NCBI GenBank assembly: GCA_945871425.1
Contig: CAMBVS010000021.1
Span: 1 to 56,853, forward strand
Length of the DNA stretch: 56,853 nucleotides
Source of the DNA: Rhizobium sp. Q54
GTDB lineage: Bacteria; Pseudomonadota; Alphaproteobacteria; SHVZ01
Direction of reading: 5' to 3'
The translations under genes and the position numbers were made by a program. The notes below the pieces were generated by a model, which searched no databases, was not told the origin of the DNA, and saw nothing but the letters and a program-made list of their open reading frames with translations. Shown one piece after another: positions 18,393-27,336 of the stretch (positions within the stretch are counted from its first letter, which is position 1; each line of letters starts with the position of its first letter).

Positions 18393-20600
18393 ATGAGGCG
18401 GCTGCGCCGGTATGCATCGCTCGCGGTGCCCGGCGCGGTCCTCGCGCTCGTCCTGGCGCTCCGCATCTTCGATCCGGGCGGCGTTCTGGAAGAGGTGCGG
18501 CTTCGCGTCTTCGACGGCTATCAGCGCCTGTCTCCGCGTGTCGCCGAAACGTCGGCAGTTCGCGTCATCGACATCGACGACGAGAGCCTGTCGCGCATCG
18601 GGCAGTGGCCCTGGCCGAGGACCCTTGTCGCCGACCTGGTGACGCGGCTCTCCCAGGCGGGCGCGCTCGCGGTGGCGCTCGACATCGTCTTTCCCGAGGC
18701 GGATCGCACCTCGCCGGCGGAGGTGACCAAGTTCTGGCCCCAGGCCGAGGGGCTGCGCTCGCTGCTGGCGCAGCTGCCGGACCACGACACCGTGTTCGCC
18801 GAGGCCCTGGCGGCCTCGCCGTCGATCACCGGCTTCGCGCTGACCGGCGATGCCAACGACCGCGTTCCCGTCCGCAAGGGCAGCTTCGCCCATGCCGGCA
18901 TCGATCCGAGGCCCTTCATCCCGGGATTCTCCGGATCGGTGGCATCGCTTCCGGCGCTCGAAGGGGCGGCGCGCGGCAACGGCAGCCTCAACCAGGTGCC
19001 GGAGCCCGACGGCATGCTCCGCCGGGTGCCGCTGGTGCTCAGGCTCGGCGACCGCATCTATGGATCGCTGGTGACGGAGGCGCTCCGGGTCGCGCAGGGC
19101 GCCAGCACCACGATCATCCGGGCCTCAGGCGCCCAGGCCACCGCCAGCTTCGGCGCCGAGACCGGGATCGACTCGATCAAGATCGGCGACATCGTCGTGC
19201 CGACCGATGCCAACGGCAAGTTCTGGCTCCACTACGCCCCGATCTCGCGCGAGAGGACGGTCCCGGCCTGGAAGGTCCTGGCCGGCGAGGTCGGCGAAGA
19301 CACCTTCGATGGAACCATCGTCCTGGTCGGCACCAGCGCGGCAGGGCTTCGCGACCTGAGGCCGAGCCCGCTCGATCCGGCCTTGCCCGGCATCGAGGCG
19401 CATGCCCAGGCGATAGAGCAGATCCTGGCCGGCCGGACCTTGGAGCGCCCCGACTGGGCCGACGGCGCCGAGATCCTCTATGTCGCCGCACTCGGCCTCG
19501 CTCTCGTCCTGGCGCTGAGGCGGATCGGCGCCCTGTGGTCCGCGGCGGCGGGGGCGGGAGCGGCGGCGCTGGCGGTGACGGCGTCCTGGCAGGTCTTCCG
19601 CCATGCGGGATTTCTCGTCGATCCGGTGACGCCCTTCGCGGCCACGCTCGCGGTCTATGTCGCAGCGACGCTCATCAGCTACATCGCCGCGGAGCGGGAG
19701 AAGCGCGAAGTCCGGACCGCGTTCTCGCAATACCTCGCCCCGGCGATGGTCGAGCGCCTGGCCGCCGACCCGAGCCAGCTCAAGCTCGGCGGCGAGACCC
19801 GCGAGATGACCTTCCTCTTCTGCGACGTGCGCGGCTTCACCACGATCTCCGAGGGCTACAAGAGCGACCCGCAGGCACTGACCCGGCTGATCAACATGTT
19901 CCTGACGCCGATGACCGACAAGATCCTGGCGTCCCGCGGCACCATCGACAAGTACATGGGCGACTGCATCATGGCGTTCTGGAACGCGCCGCTCGACGAC
20001 CCGGCGCATCCGGTCAACGCCTGCCGGGCAGCGCTGGCGATGCGGGGTGAGCTGGTCGAGCTGAACAAGAGGATCGCCGTCGAGGACGAGCAGGCGGGAC
20101 GCCGGCATGTCCCGCTGGCGATCGGCATCGGTCTCAATTCCGGCGCGGTCGTCGTCGGCAACATGGGCTCCGACCAGCGCTTCGACTATTCGGTCCTGGG
20201 CGACGCGGTGAACCTCGCCTCGCGGCTGGAGGGCCAGTCCAAGACCTATGGCGTCGACATCGTCGTCGGCGAGACCACCCGGGCGGCAGCGCCCGGCTTT
20301 GCCTACCTCGAGCTCGACCTGATCGCGGTCAAGGGCAAGGCCGAGGCGGTTCGCATCCACGCCCTTCGCGCCGCCCAGCCGGACGACGCGCACGACCGGC
20401 TGGCGGCAACCCAGGGCGAAATGCTGGCGGCCTATCGAGCGCAGCGATGGGACGAGGCAACCGCCGCGCTCGGAAAAGCGCGGGCGCTGGCTCCCGATAT
20501 CGCTCTGCTCTGGGATCTCTATGCCGAGCGCATCGCGGCGTACCGCGAGGAGCCTCCGGGGACGGACTGGGACGGGGTCTACGTCGCGCGCAGCAAGTAG
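18393..20600 (+). CDS. CHASE2-domain class III adenylate cyclase
   Basis: The gene starts 3 bases after the FecR gene. The 735-residue protein has an N-terminal helix, a periplasmic CHASE2 sensor at about residues 30-345 (RVIDIDDESLSRIGQWPWPR is the family hallmark), transmembrane helices at about 363-436 and a cyclase domain at about 470-660. Metal-binding Asp478 (FCDVRGFT) and Asp524 (MGDCIMAFW), adenine-selecting Lys520, and the FDYSVLGDAVNLASRLE motif with catalytic Asn and Arg are all present, so it should be active and make cAMP. The operon layout suggests the sensor listens to the FecR/TbpB-like partner or its ligand. The last 60 residues are a helical tail. Confidence 0.93.
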   Translation: MRRLRRYASLAVPGAVLALVLALRIFDPGGVLEEVRLRVFDGYQRLSPRVAETSAVRVIDIDDESLSRIGQWPWPRTLVADLVTRLSQAGALAVALDIVFPEADRTSPAEVTKFWPQAEGLRSLLAQLPDHDTVFAEALAASPSITGFALTGDANDRVPVRKGSFAHAGIDPRPFIPGFSGSVASLPALEGAARGNGSLNQVPEPDGMLRRVPLVLRLGDRIYGSLVTEALRVAQGASTTIIRASGAQATASFGAETGIDSIKIGDIVVPTDANGKFWLHYAPISRERTVPAWKVLAGEVGEDTFDGTIVLVGTSAAGLRDLRPSPLDPALPGIEAHAQAIEQILAGRTLERPDWADGAEILYVAALGLALVLALRRIGALWSAAAGAGAAALAVTASWQVFRHAGFLVDPVTPFAATLAVYVAATLISYIAAEREKREVRTAFSQYLAPAMVERLAADPSQLKLGGETREMTFLFCDVRGFTTISEGYKSDPQALTRLINMFLTPMTDKILASRGTIDKYMGDCIMAFWNAPLDDPAHPVNACRAALAMRGELVELNKRIAVEDEQAGRRHVPLAIGIGLNSGAVVVGNMGSDQRFDYSVLGDAVNLASRLEGQSKTYGVDIVVGETTRAAAPGFAYLELDLIAVKGKAEAVRIHALRAAQPDDAHDRLAATQGEMLAAYRAQRWDEATAALGKARALAPDIALLWDLYAERIAAYREEPPGTDWDGVYVARSK

Positions 20601-20682
20601 GCATCTCGGATGCTACGGTGCGGGCCGAAGCATGAGGCGGACCGCGAGCCTAGACTGCGGCCGTACCGAAGGAACGCCAGCG

Positions 20683-21384
20683 ATGGCCAGCAACGCCGTC
20701 TTCGCCGAAATCGCCGCCCTCGCCGGAGACCCGGCGCGGGCCGGCATGCTCCATTCGCTCATGGACGGACGCGCGCTCACCGCCTCCGAGCTGGCGCGTG
20801 CCGGCGGCATCACGCCGCAGACCGCCAGCGGCCATCTGGCCAAGCTGATCGCCGCCGGATTGCTGGCTGTCGATAGACAAGGGCGCCATCGTTACCACCG
20901 GCTGGCATCCCCCGCCGTCGCCCGGATGATGGAAAGCATCATGGCGGTCGCCTCGGATGCGACGTCGTCGCGGCGACGGATCGTCGTCGGTCCGCGCGAC
21001 GCCGCTCTCCGGGCCGCGCGCACCTGCTACGACCACCTGGCGGGCAGGCTCGGCGTGGCTCTCGCCGATGCGCTGGTCGCCGGCGGCCACATGGAGCTGG
21101 GGAGCGATGCCGGGCTCTTGACCGACTCCGGCATGGCGTTGCTGGGCGATATCGGCATGGACGTCGAGGGTCTCTTCGCCCGGCGGACCGGGCGGCTTCT
21201 CTGCCGGCCCTGCCTCGACTGGAGCGAGCGGCGTCCGCACCTGGCCGGCACGATCGGGGCGGCCTTGTGCGCCCATTGCTTCGCCGAGGGCTGGATCCGC
21301 CGCAGCGAAGGCACCAGGGCGGTCGCCATCACCCCGAAAGGGCAGCTGCGGTTTCGCCAGGCCTTCGGAGTGACGCTAAGCTAG
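20683..21384 (+). CDS. ArsR-family winged-helix regulator
   Basis: The 233-residue protein begins with an ArsR-type winged helix: EIAALAGDPARAGMLHSLMD, LTASELARAGGITPQTASGH as helix-turn-helix, LIAAGLLAVDRQGRHRYHRL as wing. The C-terminal 130 residues form a second region with clustered Cys and His (GRLLCRPCLDWSERRPHLAG, ALCAHCFAEGWI), possibly a metal or redox sensor; this larger ArsR type (YczG/YneF-like, often called ArsR/SmtB with C-terminal extension) is common in proteobacteria. It is 82 bases after the cyclase gene and faces the FMN reductase gene. Its target is not visible. Confidence 0.85.
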   Translation: MASNAVFAEIAALAGDPARAGMLHSLMDGRALTASELARAGGITPQTASGHLAKLIAAGLLAVDRQGRHRYHRLASPAVARMMESIMAVASDATSSRRRIVVGPRDAALRAARTCYDHLAGRLGVALADALVAGGHMELGSDAGLLTDSGMALLGDIGMDVEGLFARRTGRLLCRPCLDWSERRPHLAGTIGAALCAHCFAEGWIRRSEGTRAVAITPKGQLRFRQAFGVTLS

Positions 21385-21477
21385 TCGCAGGCCTCAGCGC
21401 AGCTCGGTACGGATGCCGACGCTGCCCTTGATCGCCAGCGTCATCGGCGTCCGTTCGGCGCGCCCCTGGCGGTCATC

Positions 21478-22032
21478 TCAGCCTCTGCGGACGAAGGCGG
21501 CGAAGCCGGCCATGAATGTCTGCAGGCGCTGGCGGGTCGCGTCGTCGGTCAGTCGGCCCTCGGCGTCGAACGCCGTCCCGGCCTGGGTCACCATCAGCCG
21601 GCCCCCGCTCCACAACCGCGCGCCGAGCGTGCGCATCACCGGCAGCCAGTGGTTCTGGGCGAGGATGGTCCCGAGGTTGCCGGGGGAGGCGCCGATGATC
21701 GCGACCGGCTTGTTGCCGAACACCTTGGCCGAATCCGAGGGCGGCCGCGAGGCCCAGTCCATCGCGTTCTTGAGCACGCCGGGGATGCCGCTGTTGTACT
21801 CGGGCGTCGCCAGGAGGATGCCGTCGGCGGAGATCATCGCGGTCTTCAGGGCGGCCACCGCCGGCGGGATGCCGTCCGCGTCCTCGGCATCGCCGTCGTA
21901 GAGGGGGATGCCCCGGATGGTGGCGATCTCCAACCTGACGCCTTCCGGCAGCCCCTCGCCGGCAGCGATCAGCAGGCCGGTGTTGAAGGACGCTTTCCTG
22001 AGGCTGCCGGAGATGCCGACGATCTTGGTCAT
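21478..22032 (-). CDS. NADPH-dependent FMN reductase (chromate/quinone reductase-like)
   Basis: This is a 184-residue flavodoxin-fold protein: VGISGSLRKASFNTGLL is the FMN phosphate loop, LLATPEYNSGIPGVLKNAMDW is the family motif contacting FMN, and VAIIGASPGNLGT follows. The family (ChrR/YieF/SsuE-type) reduces flavins, quinones or chromate with NAD(P)H in the cytoplasm. Length is standard. The stop of the upstream P1 peptidase gene region lies 12 bases away on the same strand, so the peptidase and this enzyme may be co-transcribed with the peptidase second in reading order being false: this gene is upstream of nothing and follows the peptidase gene's 3' neighbour by position only. Physiological substrate unknown. 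Confidence 0.88.
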   Translation of the reverse strand: MTKIVGISGSLRKASFNTGLLIAAGEGLPEGVRLEIATIRGIPLYDGDAEDADGIPPAVAALKTAMISADGILLATPEYNSGIPGVLKNAMDWASRPPSDSAKVFGNKPVAIIGASPGNLGTILAQNHWLPVMRTLGARLWSGGRLMVTQAGTAFDAEGRLTDDATRQRLQTFMAGFAAFVRRG

Positions 22033-22044
22033 GGTGGTTACCCT

Positions 22045-23097
22045 TCAGAGCAGGTGCAGGAAGTCGCGAAGCGAGTCCCGGCGGTTGCCGTCGCGGCCGA
22101 CCAGGGGATCGGCCGCCAGCATGGCGTCGATCACGGCCTCCTCGGTCGCCTCGGCGGCGGCGCGGAAGGCGAGGTCGATGCGGGCTTCGGCCAGCGCATG
22201 CCAGGGGATCACCGCCCGCGGCTCGTCATGGCTCACCCGGTTCGCCGTGGTGAAGGCGATGCAGAGGTCGCCCGAGCCGTGGCCGAGATGCGAACCGGTA
22301 CGGGCGAGGCCGACGGCGGTCCGCCGTGCGATCCGGCGGAGCTGGCGTTCGCTGGCCGGCAGGTCGGTCCCGAGCACGATGATGATCGAGCCTGAGTCGG
22401 GAACCGCGGCCGAGCGCCGGGCCTCGGCGATGCGCCGGCCGAGCGGCCGCCCGGCCACCGTCAGGTCCTCGAGCCGGCCGAAATTGGCGAGGACGAGGAT
22501 GCCCAGGTGATAGGCCTGCCCCTTGAACTCCACCCGGCGGGAGGCCGAGCCGATGCCTCCCTTGAGGCCGTAGGCGGACATGCCGGTGCCGGCGCCGACG
22601 GCGCCCTGCACGACCTCCGCACCCGCCCCCAGGATGGCTTGATCTATATGAGCAGCATTTACATGCAGGCCACGGATATCGTTTAAAAATCCGTCATTAC
22701 ACTCGCCGACGACCGGATTCACGGTCCCGGTGGTGACGCCGATTTCGGGGTTGCGCCTGAGCTTGTAGCGGACCAGCGCCTCCGCTGCCGTGCCGACGCT
22801 CAAGGTGTTGGTCAGCAGGATCGGCGTCTCGATGGCGCCCAGTTCGTCGACTTGCACGAGGCCGGTGGTCTTGCCGAAGCCGTTGAAGACCACCGAGGTC
22901 GCCATGACCTTGTCGCGGAACAGGTTGCCGCCATGCGGGAGCACCGAGGTTACGCCCGTATTGACGCTGTCGGCCTTCAGCGTGGCGTGACCGACGGCCA
23001 CGTCCGGCACGTCGGTGATGGCGTTGCGGGTGCCGGGTTCGAGCTCGCCGACGACGAGGTCGAGGTCGCGAAGGCGGCGGGGAGGGGAAGCGCTCAT
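22045..23097 (-). CDS. P1-family (S58, DmpA/BapA-like) aminopeptidase
   Basis: The 350-residue protein shows NAITDVPDVAVGHATL near the N-terminus, GVTTGTVNPVVGECNDGFLN in the middle and GMSAYGLKGGIGSASR, where Gly-Ser is the self-cleavage site and the new N-terminal Ser the nucleophile, as in DmpA. The family are N-terminal nucleophile hydrolases that remove D- or beta-amino acids or act on short peptides. I prefer the ATG at 23095-23097; a GTG at 23142 would add 15 residues unlike the family. Transcribed before the FMN reductase (12 bases), it probably shares an mRNA with it. Confidence 0.88.
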   Translation of the reverse strand: MSASPPRRLRDLDLVVGELEPGTRNAITDVPDVAVGHATLKADSVNTGVTSVLPHGGNLFRDKVMATSVVFNGFGKTTGLVQVDELGAIETPILLTNTLSVGTAAEALVRYKLRRNPEIGVTTGTVNPVVGECNDGFLNDIRGLHVNAAHIDQAILGAGAEVVQGAVGAGTGMSAYGLKGGIGSASRRVEFKGQAYHLGILVLANFGRLEDLTVAGRPLGRRIAEARRSAAVPDSGSIIIVLGTDLPASERQLRRIARRTAVGLARTGSHLGHGSGDLCIAFTTANRVSHDEPRAVIPWHALAEARIDLAFRAAAEATEEAVIDAMLAADPLVGRDGNRRDSLRDFLHLL

Positions 23098-23236
23098 GGA
23101 AGACCGCGGGAGTGGAAAATTACGATTGTTCCCGCACTTCACCCTGCAAGCCGTTGAATGTCCAACGGAATGATGCGAAACTTAGGGTTCTGGCCCGGTC
23201 CTGACGCAGGGCCGGTTCCACGACGGGGGGCGTCGT

Positions 23237-24211
23237 ATGGTCAGGTGTGCGATCGTGGGGCTGGGGCGCTGGGGGCAGACCCTGGTGAACTCGGTTCAGG
23301 GGAAAAGCGACAAGATCCGCTTCGTGCGCGGGGTCACCCGCACGCCCAGGCATGCCGCGACCTTCGCCGCCGACCACGGCTTCCCGCTCGACTCCGACTA
23401 CGAGGCGGCGCTGGCCGATCCCAAGGTCGATGCCGTCGTGCTGGCGACGCCGCATTCGGTCCATGCCGAGCAGATCCTGCTTGCGGCCAAGGCCAAGAAG
23501 CACGTCTTCGTCGACAAGCCGGTGACGATCACCCGCGAGAGCGCGGTCAAGGCGGTGCAGGCGGCGAAGAAGGCGAACATCGTGCTCGCCGCCGGCCACA
23601 ACCGCCGATTCCTGCCGTCCCTGCACGAGATGAAGCGCCTGATCGACGACGGCGCGCTCGGCACCATCCTGCACCTGGAAGGCAACACCTCCGGCCCCGG
23701 CGGCTTCCGCTACCGCAAGGGCATGTGGCGGGCCGATCCGACCGAAAGCCCGGGCGGCGGCATGGGCGGCAGCGGGATCCACACGGTCGACTCGATGATC
23801 TTCCTGGTCGGCCATATCGCCACCATCCAGGTCGCGAGCTTCCGGCTGGTGCTGGAGGTGCCGCTGGACGACACCACCAGCATGCTCTTCCGCTTCAAGA
23901 ACAAGATGTCTGGCTACCTCGCCTGCCTGCAGGCGACGGCGCCGGCGCAGCGCCTGACCGTCTTCGGCTCCAAGGGCTGGGCCGAGCTCAAGGGCGAGAC
24001 CGAACTGACCGTCTGCCTGGTCGACGGCCAGCCCAAGACCCGGAACTTCCCCTCGGTGAACAAGGAACGGGCCGAGCTCGAGGCCTTCGCCGCCGCGGTC
24101 AACCGCGGCGTGCCCTATCCGGTGCCGCTCGACGACGTCGTCCACGGCGTCGCCTGCTTCGAGGCCATCGGCAAGTCGGCGAAGAGCGGGGAGCTGCTCA
24201 AGGTCAAGTGA
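23237..24211 (+). CDS. Gfo/Idh/MocA-family NAD(P)-dependent oxidoreductase
   Basis: The 324-residue protein opens with a Rossmann fold (RCAIVGLGRWGQTLV), then AVVLATPHSVHAEQILLA and KHVFVDKPVTITRESA, where Lys in the DKP motif is the family's catalytic or substrate lysine. The C-terminal half holds GGGMGGSGIHTVDSMIF with the conserved Asp/His region. Such enzymes oxidise sugars, inositols or other cyclic hydroxyl compounds. It is first in a same-strand run with an MFS transporter (4 bases on), a hydrolase and an aldo/keto reductase, which reads like a small catabolic operon. Substrate unknown. Confidence 0.9.
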   Translation: MVRCAIVGLGRWGQTLVNSVQGKSDKIRFVRGVTRTPRHAATFAADHGFPLDSDYEAALADPKVDAVVLATPHSVHAEQILLAAKAKKHVFVDKPVTITRESAVKAVQAAKKANIVLAAGHNRRFLPSLHEMKRLIDDGALGTILHLEGNTSGPGGFRYRKGMWRADPTESPGGGMGGSGIHTVDSMIFLVGHIATIQVASFRLVLEVPLDDTTSMLFRFKNKMSGYLACLQATAPAQRLTVFGSKGWAELKGETELTVCLVDGQPKTRNFPSVNKERAELEAFAAAVNRGVPYPVPLDDVVHGVACFEAIGKSAKSGELLKVK

Positions 24212-24215
24212 CGCC

Positions 24216-25424
24216 ATGACGGCTCCCTCCGCCTCCCTCGCCACCCGCGAGGTCCAGATCCCGGTCATCCTCGTCAGCCTGGGCCACGGCGCCACCCATT
24301 GGATCGCCGCGACCTTCTACCTGGTGCTCCCGTTCATCACCCGCGACCTGGGTCTCAGCTACACCGAGGCCGGCCTGCTGGTGACCTGCTTCTACGTCAG
24401 CTCGGCCCTGGCCAACGTGCCGAGCGGCAGCGTCGTCGACCTGACCGGGCGGCGCATCCTGATCCAGGCGATCGCGCTCGTCGGCGGCTCCGCCGGCCTG
24501 TTCTTCGTCGGCATCACCACCAGCTACGTCGCGCTCGCCGCGGCGGTGACGCTGATCGGCGCCACCAACATGCTCTGGCACCCGGCGGCGATCTCCTACC
24601 TCTCCGGCCATCTGCCGAAGAACCGCGGCTACGCGCTCTCCATCCATGCGCTGGGGGCCAATGTCGGCGACGCGGTGGCGCCGGTCTTCGCCGGCTGGCT
24701 GATGCTGACCCTGACCTGGCATGCCACCGCCGAGATCAACGCGCTGACCGGCGTGATCGTCGCCGCATTGCTTCTGATCGTGCTCAACGGCGGCGACACC
24801 GCCGCCAAGGCCCAGGCAAAGGCGACCGACCTCCGTGCCTACATCGCGAACACCATCACCGTCTTCCGCCGCCGCGAGGTTTGGACGCTCTGCCTGATGG
24901 CCGGCGTCCGCTCGATGATGCAAGGCGGGCTGCTGGTGTTCCTGCCGCTCTACCTGGCGGACGAGATGAAGCTCAACCCGTTCTGGATGGGCATGGCGCT
25001 GATGCTCCTGCAGATCGGCGGCATCATCGCCGCCCCGATCGCGGGCGTGCTCTCCGACCGCATCGGCCGACGCCCGATCGTGCTGGCCGGCATGACCAGC
25101 ACGACGATCCTGGTGGCGGCGCTCACCTTCATCTCCGATGCGACGGTCTTCATCGCCGCGATCTCGATCCTCGGTTTCTGCATGTATGCGATGCGGCCGG
25201 TGATCCACAGCTGGCTGATGGACCGGACCCCGCCGGCGCTGGCGGCGACCATGACCAGCGCCATGTTCGGGACCCAGTCGATCCTGACCGCGCTCGCCCC
25301 GCCGATCGGCGGCCTGATCGCCGACCACTACGGCCTTGCCGCCGTCTTCTACTTCCTTGCCGCCTGCGTGCTCGTGGCCAATGCGCTCGCGCTGGTGGTG
25401 CCGCGCTCCGAACAAGGCGACTGA
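24216..25424 (+). CDS. MFS transporter
   Basis: The 402-residue protein has about 12 hydrophobic segments in two halves. The MFS loop motif appears as GSVVDLTGRRILIQ after helix 2 and again as GVLSDRIGRRPIVLAG in the second half. The N-terminus (GHGATHWIAATFYLVLPF) resembles the fosmidomycin-resistance/cyanate-type branch. It is a proton-coupled inner-membrane transporter of unknown solute. It begins 4 bases after the oxidoreductase gene and is followed after 22 bases by the CocE-like hydrolase, so it probably moves the substrate or product of those enzymes. Confidence 0.9.
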   Translation: MTAPSASLATREVQIPVILVSLGHGATHWIAATFYLVLPFITRDLGLSYTEAGLLVTCFYVSSALANVPSGSVVDLTGRRILIQAIALVGGSAGLFFVGITTSYVALAAAVTLIGATNMLWHPAAISYLSGHLPKNRGYALSIHALGANVGDAVAPVFAGWLMLTLTWHATAEINALTGVIVAALLLIVLNGGDTAAKAQAKATDLRAYIANTITVFRRREVWTLCLMAGVRSMMQGGLLVFLPLYLADEMKLNPFWMGMALMLLQIGGIIAAPIAGVLSDRIGRRPIVLAGMTSTTILVAALTFISDATVFIAAISILGFCMYAMRPVIHSWLMDRTPPALAATMTSAMFGTQSILTALAPPIGGLIADHYGLAAVFYFLAACVLVANALALVVPRSEQGD

Positions 25425-25446
25425 CCGACCACTCCCGGGGGATCTC

Positions 25447-27336
25447 ATGACCGATATCGTGGTGGAACGGAATCTGCTGATTCCGATGTCCGATGGCGTG
25501 CATCTCGCGGCGGACCTGTACCGGCCGAAAAAGGGCGGGCCGTTTCCGGCGCTGCTCAACTACGGGCCTTATCACAAGGATGGACGCGGCGGCCGCACGG
25601 CGGTCGACGGTTTCAACCGCCACATGGCGAAGAAGGGCTATGCCTGCCTCTCGCTCGACATCCGCGGCCTCGGCAGCTCCGAAGGCATCGCCGCCGAGCC
25701 GATGGCAGCCCAGGAGGCGAAGGATGGGCACGAGGCGGTCGAGTGGATCGCCAAGCAGAGCTGGTGCACCGGCAAGGTCGGCATGTGGGGCGTGAGCTAC
25801 CCCGGCATCACCTCGCTGTCGGTCGCGGCGACCCGGCCCAAATCGCTGGCCGCGATCGTGCCGATCCATGCGACCGCCGACATCCGCCGCGGCTTCCTGC
25901 AGATCCGGGGCGTCCGTACCGGCTTCTGGTGCGACGCCGACTGGGGCCCGCGCATGGTCGGCTGGAACCTGATGCCGCCGCTGCATCAGGACGCCGAGGG
26001 GCGCTGGGCCAAGATCTGGCGCGAGCGGCTCGAGAAGAATCCGCCCTGGATCATGGACTGGTGGGAGCACACCGGCCCCGGCAAGTACTGGGACTCGCGC
26101 GCCGCCGACATGACGAAGATCAAGGCGCCGACCTTCAACATCTGCGGCTGGCGCGACCTCTATGCCGAGGACACGATCACCGACTTTTTGGCGATCAAGG
26201 CGCCGAAGCGGCTGATGATGGGGCCGTGGAAGCACGCCTTCCCGGATCTCGCGCTCGACGGCCCGTGCGCTGCGCTGCGCGAGATGGAGCGCTGGTTCGA
26301 ACGCTGGCTCAAGGACGTGAAGAACGGCGTCGAGGACGAGCCGCCGGTGTTCCTCCACGTCCAGGGCCACGAGGCCGAATGGCGGCATGAGGATGGATGG
26401 CCGCTGTCGCGCGCGAAGGCCACCACGCTCAAGGTCTCCGACGACCTGACGCTCGGCAGCGCGGCCGGCAAGGAAAGCACCGCCTACGCCGCGGACCCGA
26501 CCGTCGGCGCCGAGTCCATCGCCTGGGACCCGTGGTCGAGCGGACTCGCGCAAGCGCGGCCCTGGGACCAGAGCCGCGACGACGCGCAGTCGCTCGCGAT
26601 CACGGGCGAGCGCCTCGATAGCGCGCTCGACGTGCTGGGCGCCGCCTCGGCGACGCTCGATCTCGACGCCACCGCGCCCGCGACCGTCTCGGTCAAGCTC
26701 GCGGACGTCGCGCCGAACGGCCGCTCAACCCTGATCACCCAGGGCTGGAAGGAGATCGGCGCCGGCAAGTCCGTGATCGACGTCGCGCTGCGGCCGACCG
26801 CCTATCGCCTGGCGCCGGGGCATCGGCTCCGCCTGTCGGTGGCGCTCGCCGATTTTCCGCGCATCTGGCCGAACGAGAACTCCGCGATCACGCTCAGCCA
26901 CGCCGGAACGCAGCTGGTCGTTCCGACCGCGAAGCCGGCGAAGGCGCGCGTGCCGAACTGGGGTCCGATCCAGGCCGATGTGCTGAAGGGCCCCGGCGAT
27001 CTCGGCGGCTGGCAGCGCTGGAGCATCGACCGCGATCTTTCCAACGACGTGGTCACCCTGGTCGGCGACCGTGAGGAAACCCAGAAGCTCGACGCCGAGA
27101 CGACGATGATCAACCATCATGTCTATCGCGTGTCGGTGCAGAAAACGCGACCGGGGCTCGCCCGGTCGGTCGCCAAGCAGACGGCCACGATCCAGCGGCC
27201 GGTCTCCAAGACCGTGACGGAAACCACGGTGATCGCGACGACGCATGAGCTCTCGATCCAGACGGATATCAGGATCGATGGCGAGCTGTTCTTCACGAAG
27301 CGCTGGGCGAAGACGCGAAAGGCCAAGAAGAAGTGA
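25447..27336 (+). CDS. CocE/NonD-family (X-Pro dipeptidyl-peptidase-like) hydrolase
   Basis: The 629-residue enzyme starts at the ATG at 25447 (TDIVVERNLLIPMSDGVHLAADLYRP, the CocE family opening). The alpha/beta-hydrolase nucleophile is Ser117 in MWGVSYPGI, the acid is probably an Asp near ITDFL, and His263 lies in GPWKHAFPD. The C-terminal 250 residues form the jelly-roll of the S15/CocE group (HRLRLSVALADFPRIWPN). CocE enzymes split esters such as cocaine; NonD relatives hydrolyse acyl esters. The last 80 residues beyond the jelly-roll (HHVYRVSVQKT and onward) are an added module also seen in some relatives. It is cytoplasmic, with no signal peptide. Confidence 0.9.
   Translation: MTDIVVERNLLIPMSDGVHLAADLYRPKKGGPFPALLNYGPYHKDGRGGRTAVDGFNRHMAKKGYACLSLDIRGLGSSEGIAAEPMAAQEAKDGHEAVEWIAKQSWCTGKVGMWGVSYPGITSLSVAATRPKSLAAIVPIHATADIRRGFLQIRGVRTGFWCDADWGPRMVGWNLMPPLHQDAEGRWAKIWRERLEKNPPWIMDWWEHTGPGKYWDSRAADMTKIKAPTFNICGWRDLYAEDTITDFLAIKAPKRLMMGPWKHAFPDLALDGPCAALREMERWFERWLKDVKNGVEDEPPVFLHVQGHEAEWRHEDGWPLSRAKATTLKVSDDLTLGSAAGKESTAYAADPTVGAESIAWDPWSSGLAQARPWDQSRDDAQSLAITGERLDSALDVLGAASATLDLDATAPATVSVKLADVAPNGRSTLITQGWKEIGAGKSVIDVALRPTAYRLAPGHRLRLSVALADFPRIWPNENSAITLSHAGTQLVVPTAKPAKARVPNWGPIQADVLKGPGDLGGWQRWSIDRDLSNDVVTLVGDREETQKLDAETTMINHHVYRVSVQKTRPGLARSVAKQTATIQRPVSKTVTETTVIATTHELSIQTDIRIDGELFFTKRWAKTRKAKKK

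Noticed and set aside
16152..18893. 913-codon open frame on the minus strand
   Set aside because: It lies opposite the FecR and cyclase genes, has Arg/Gly/Ala-rich composition, and shows no motif.
21393..21477. In-frame extension after the FMN reductase stop (27 codons to the next TGA)
   Set aside because: Looks like readthrough potential, but stop-free stretches of this size are common at this GC, and the reductase already has its normal length.
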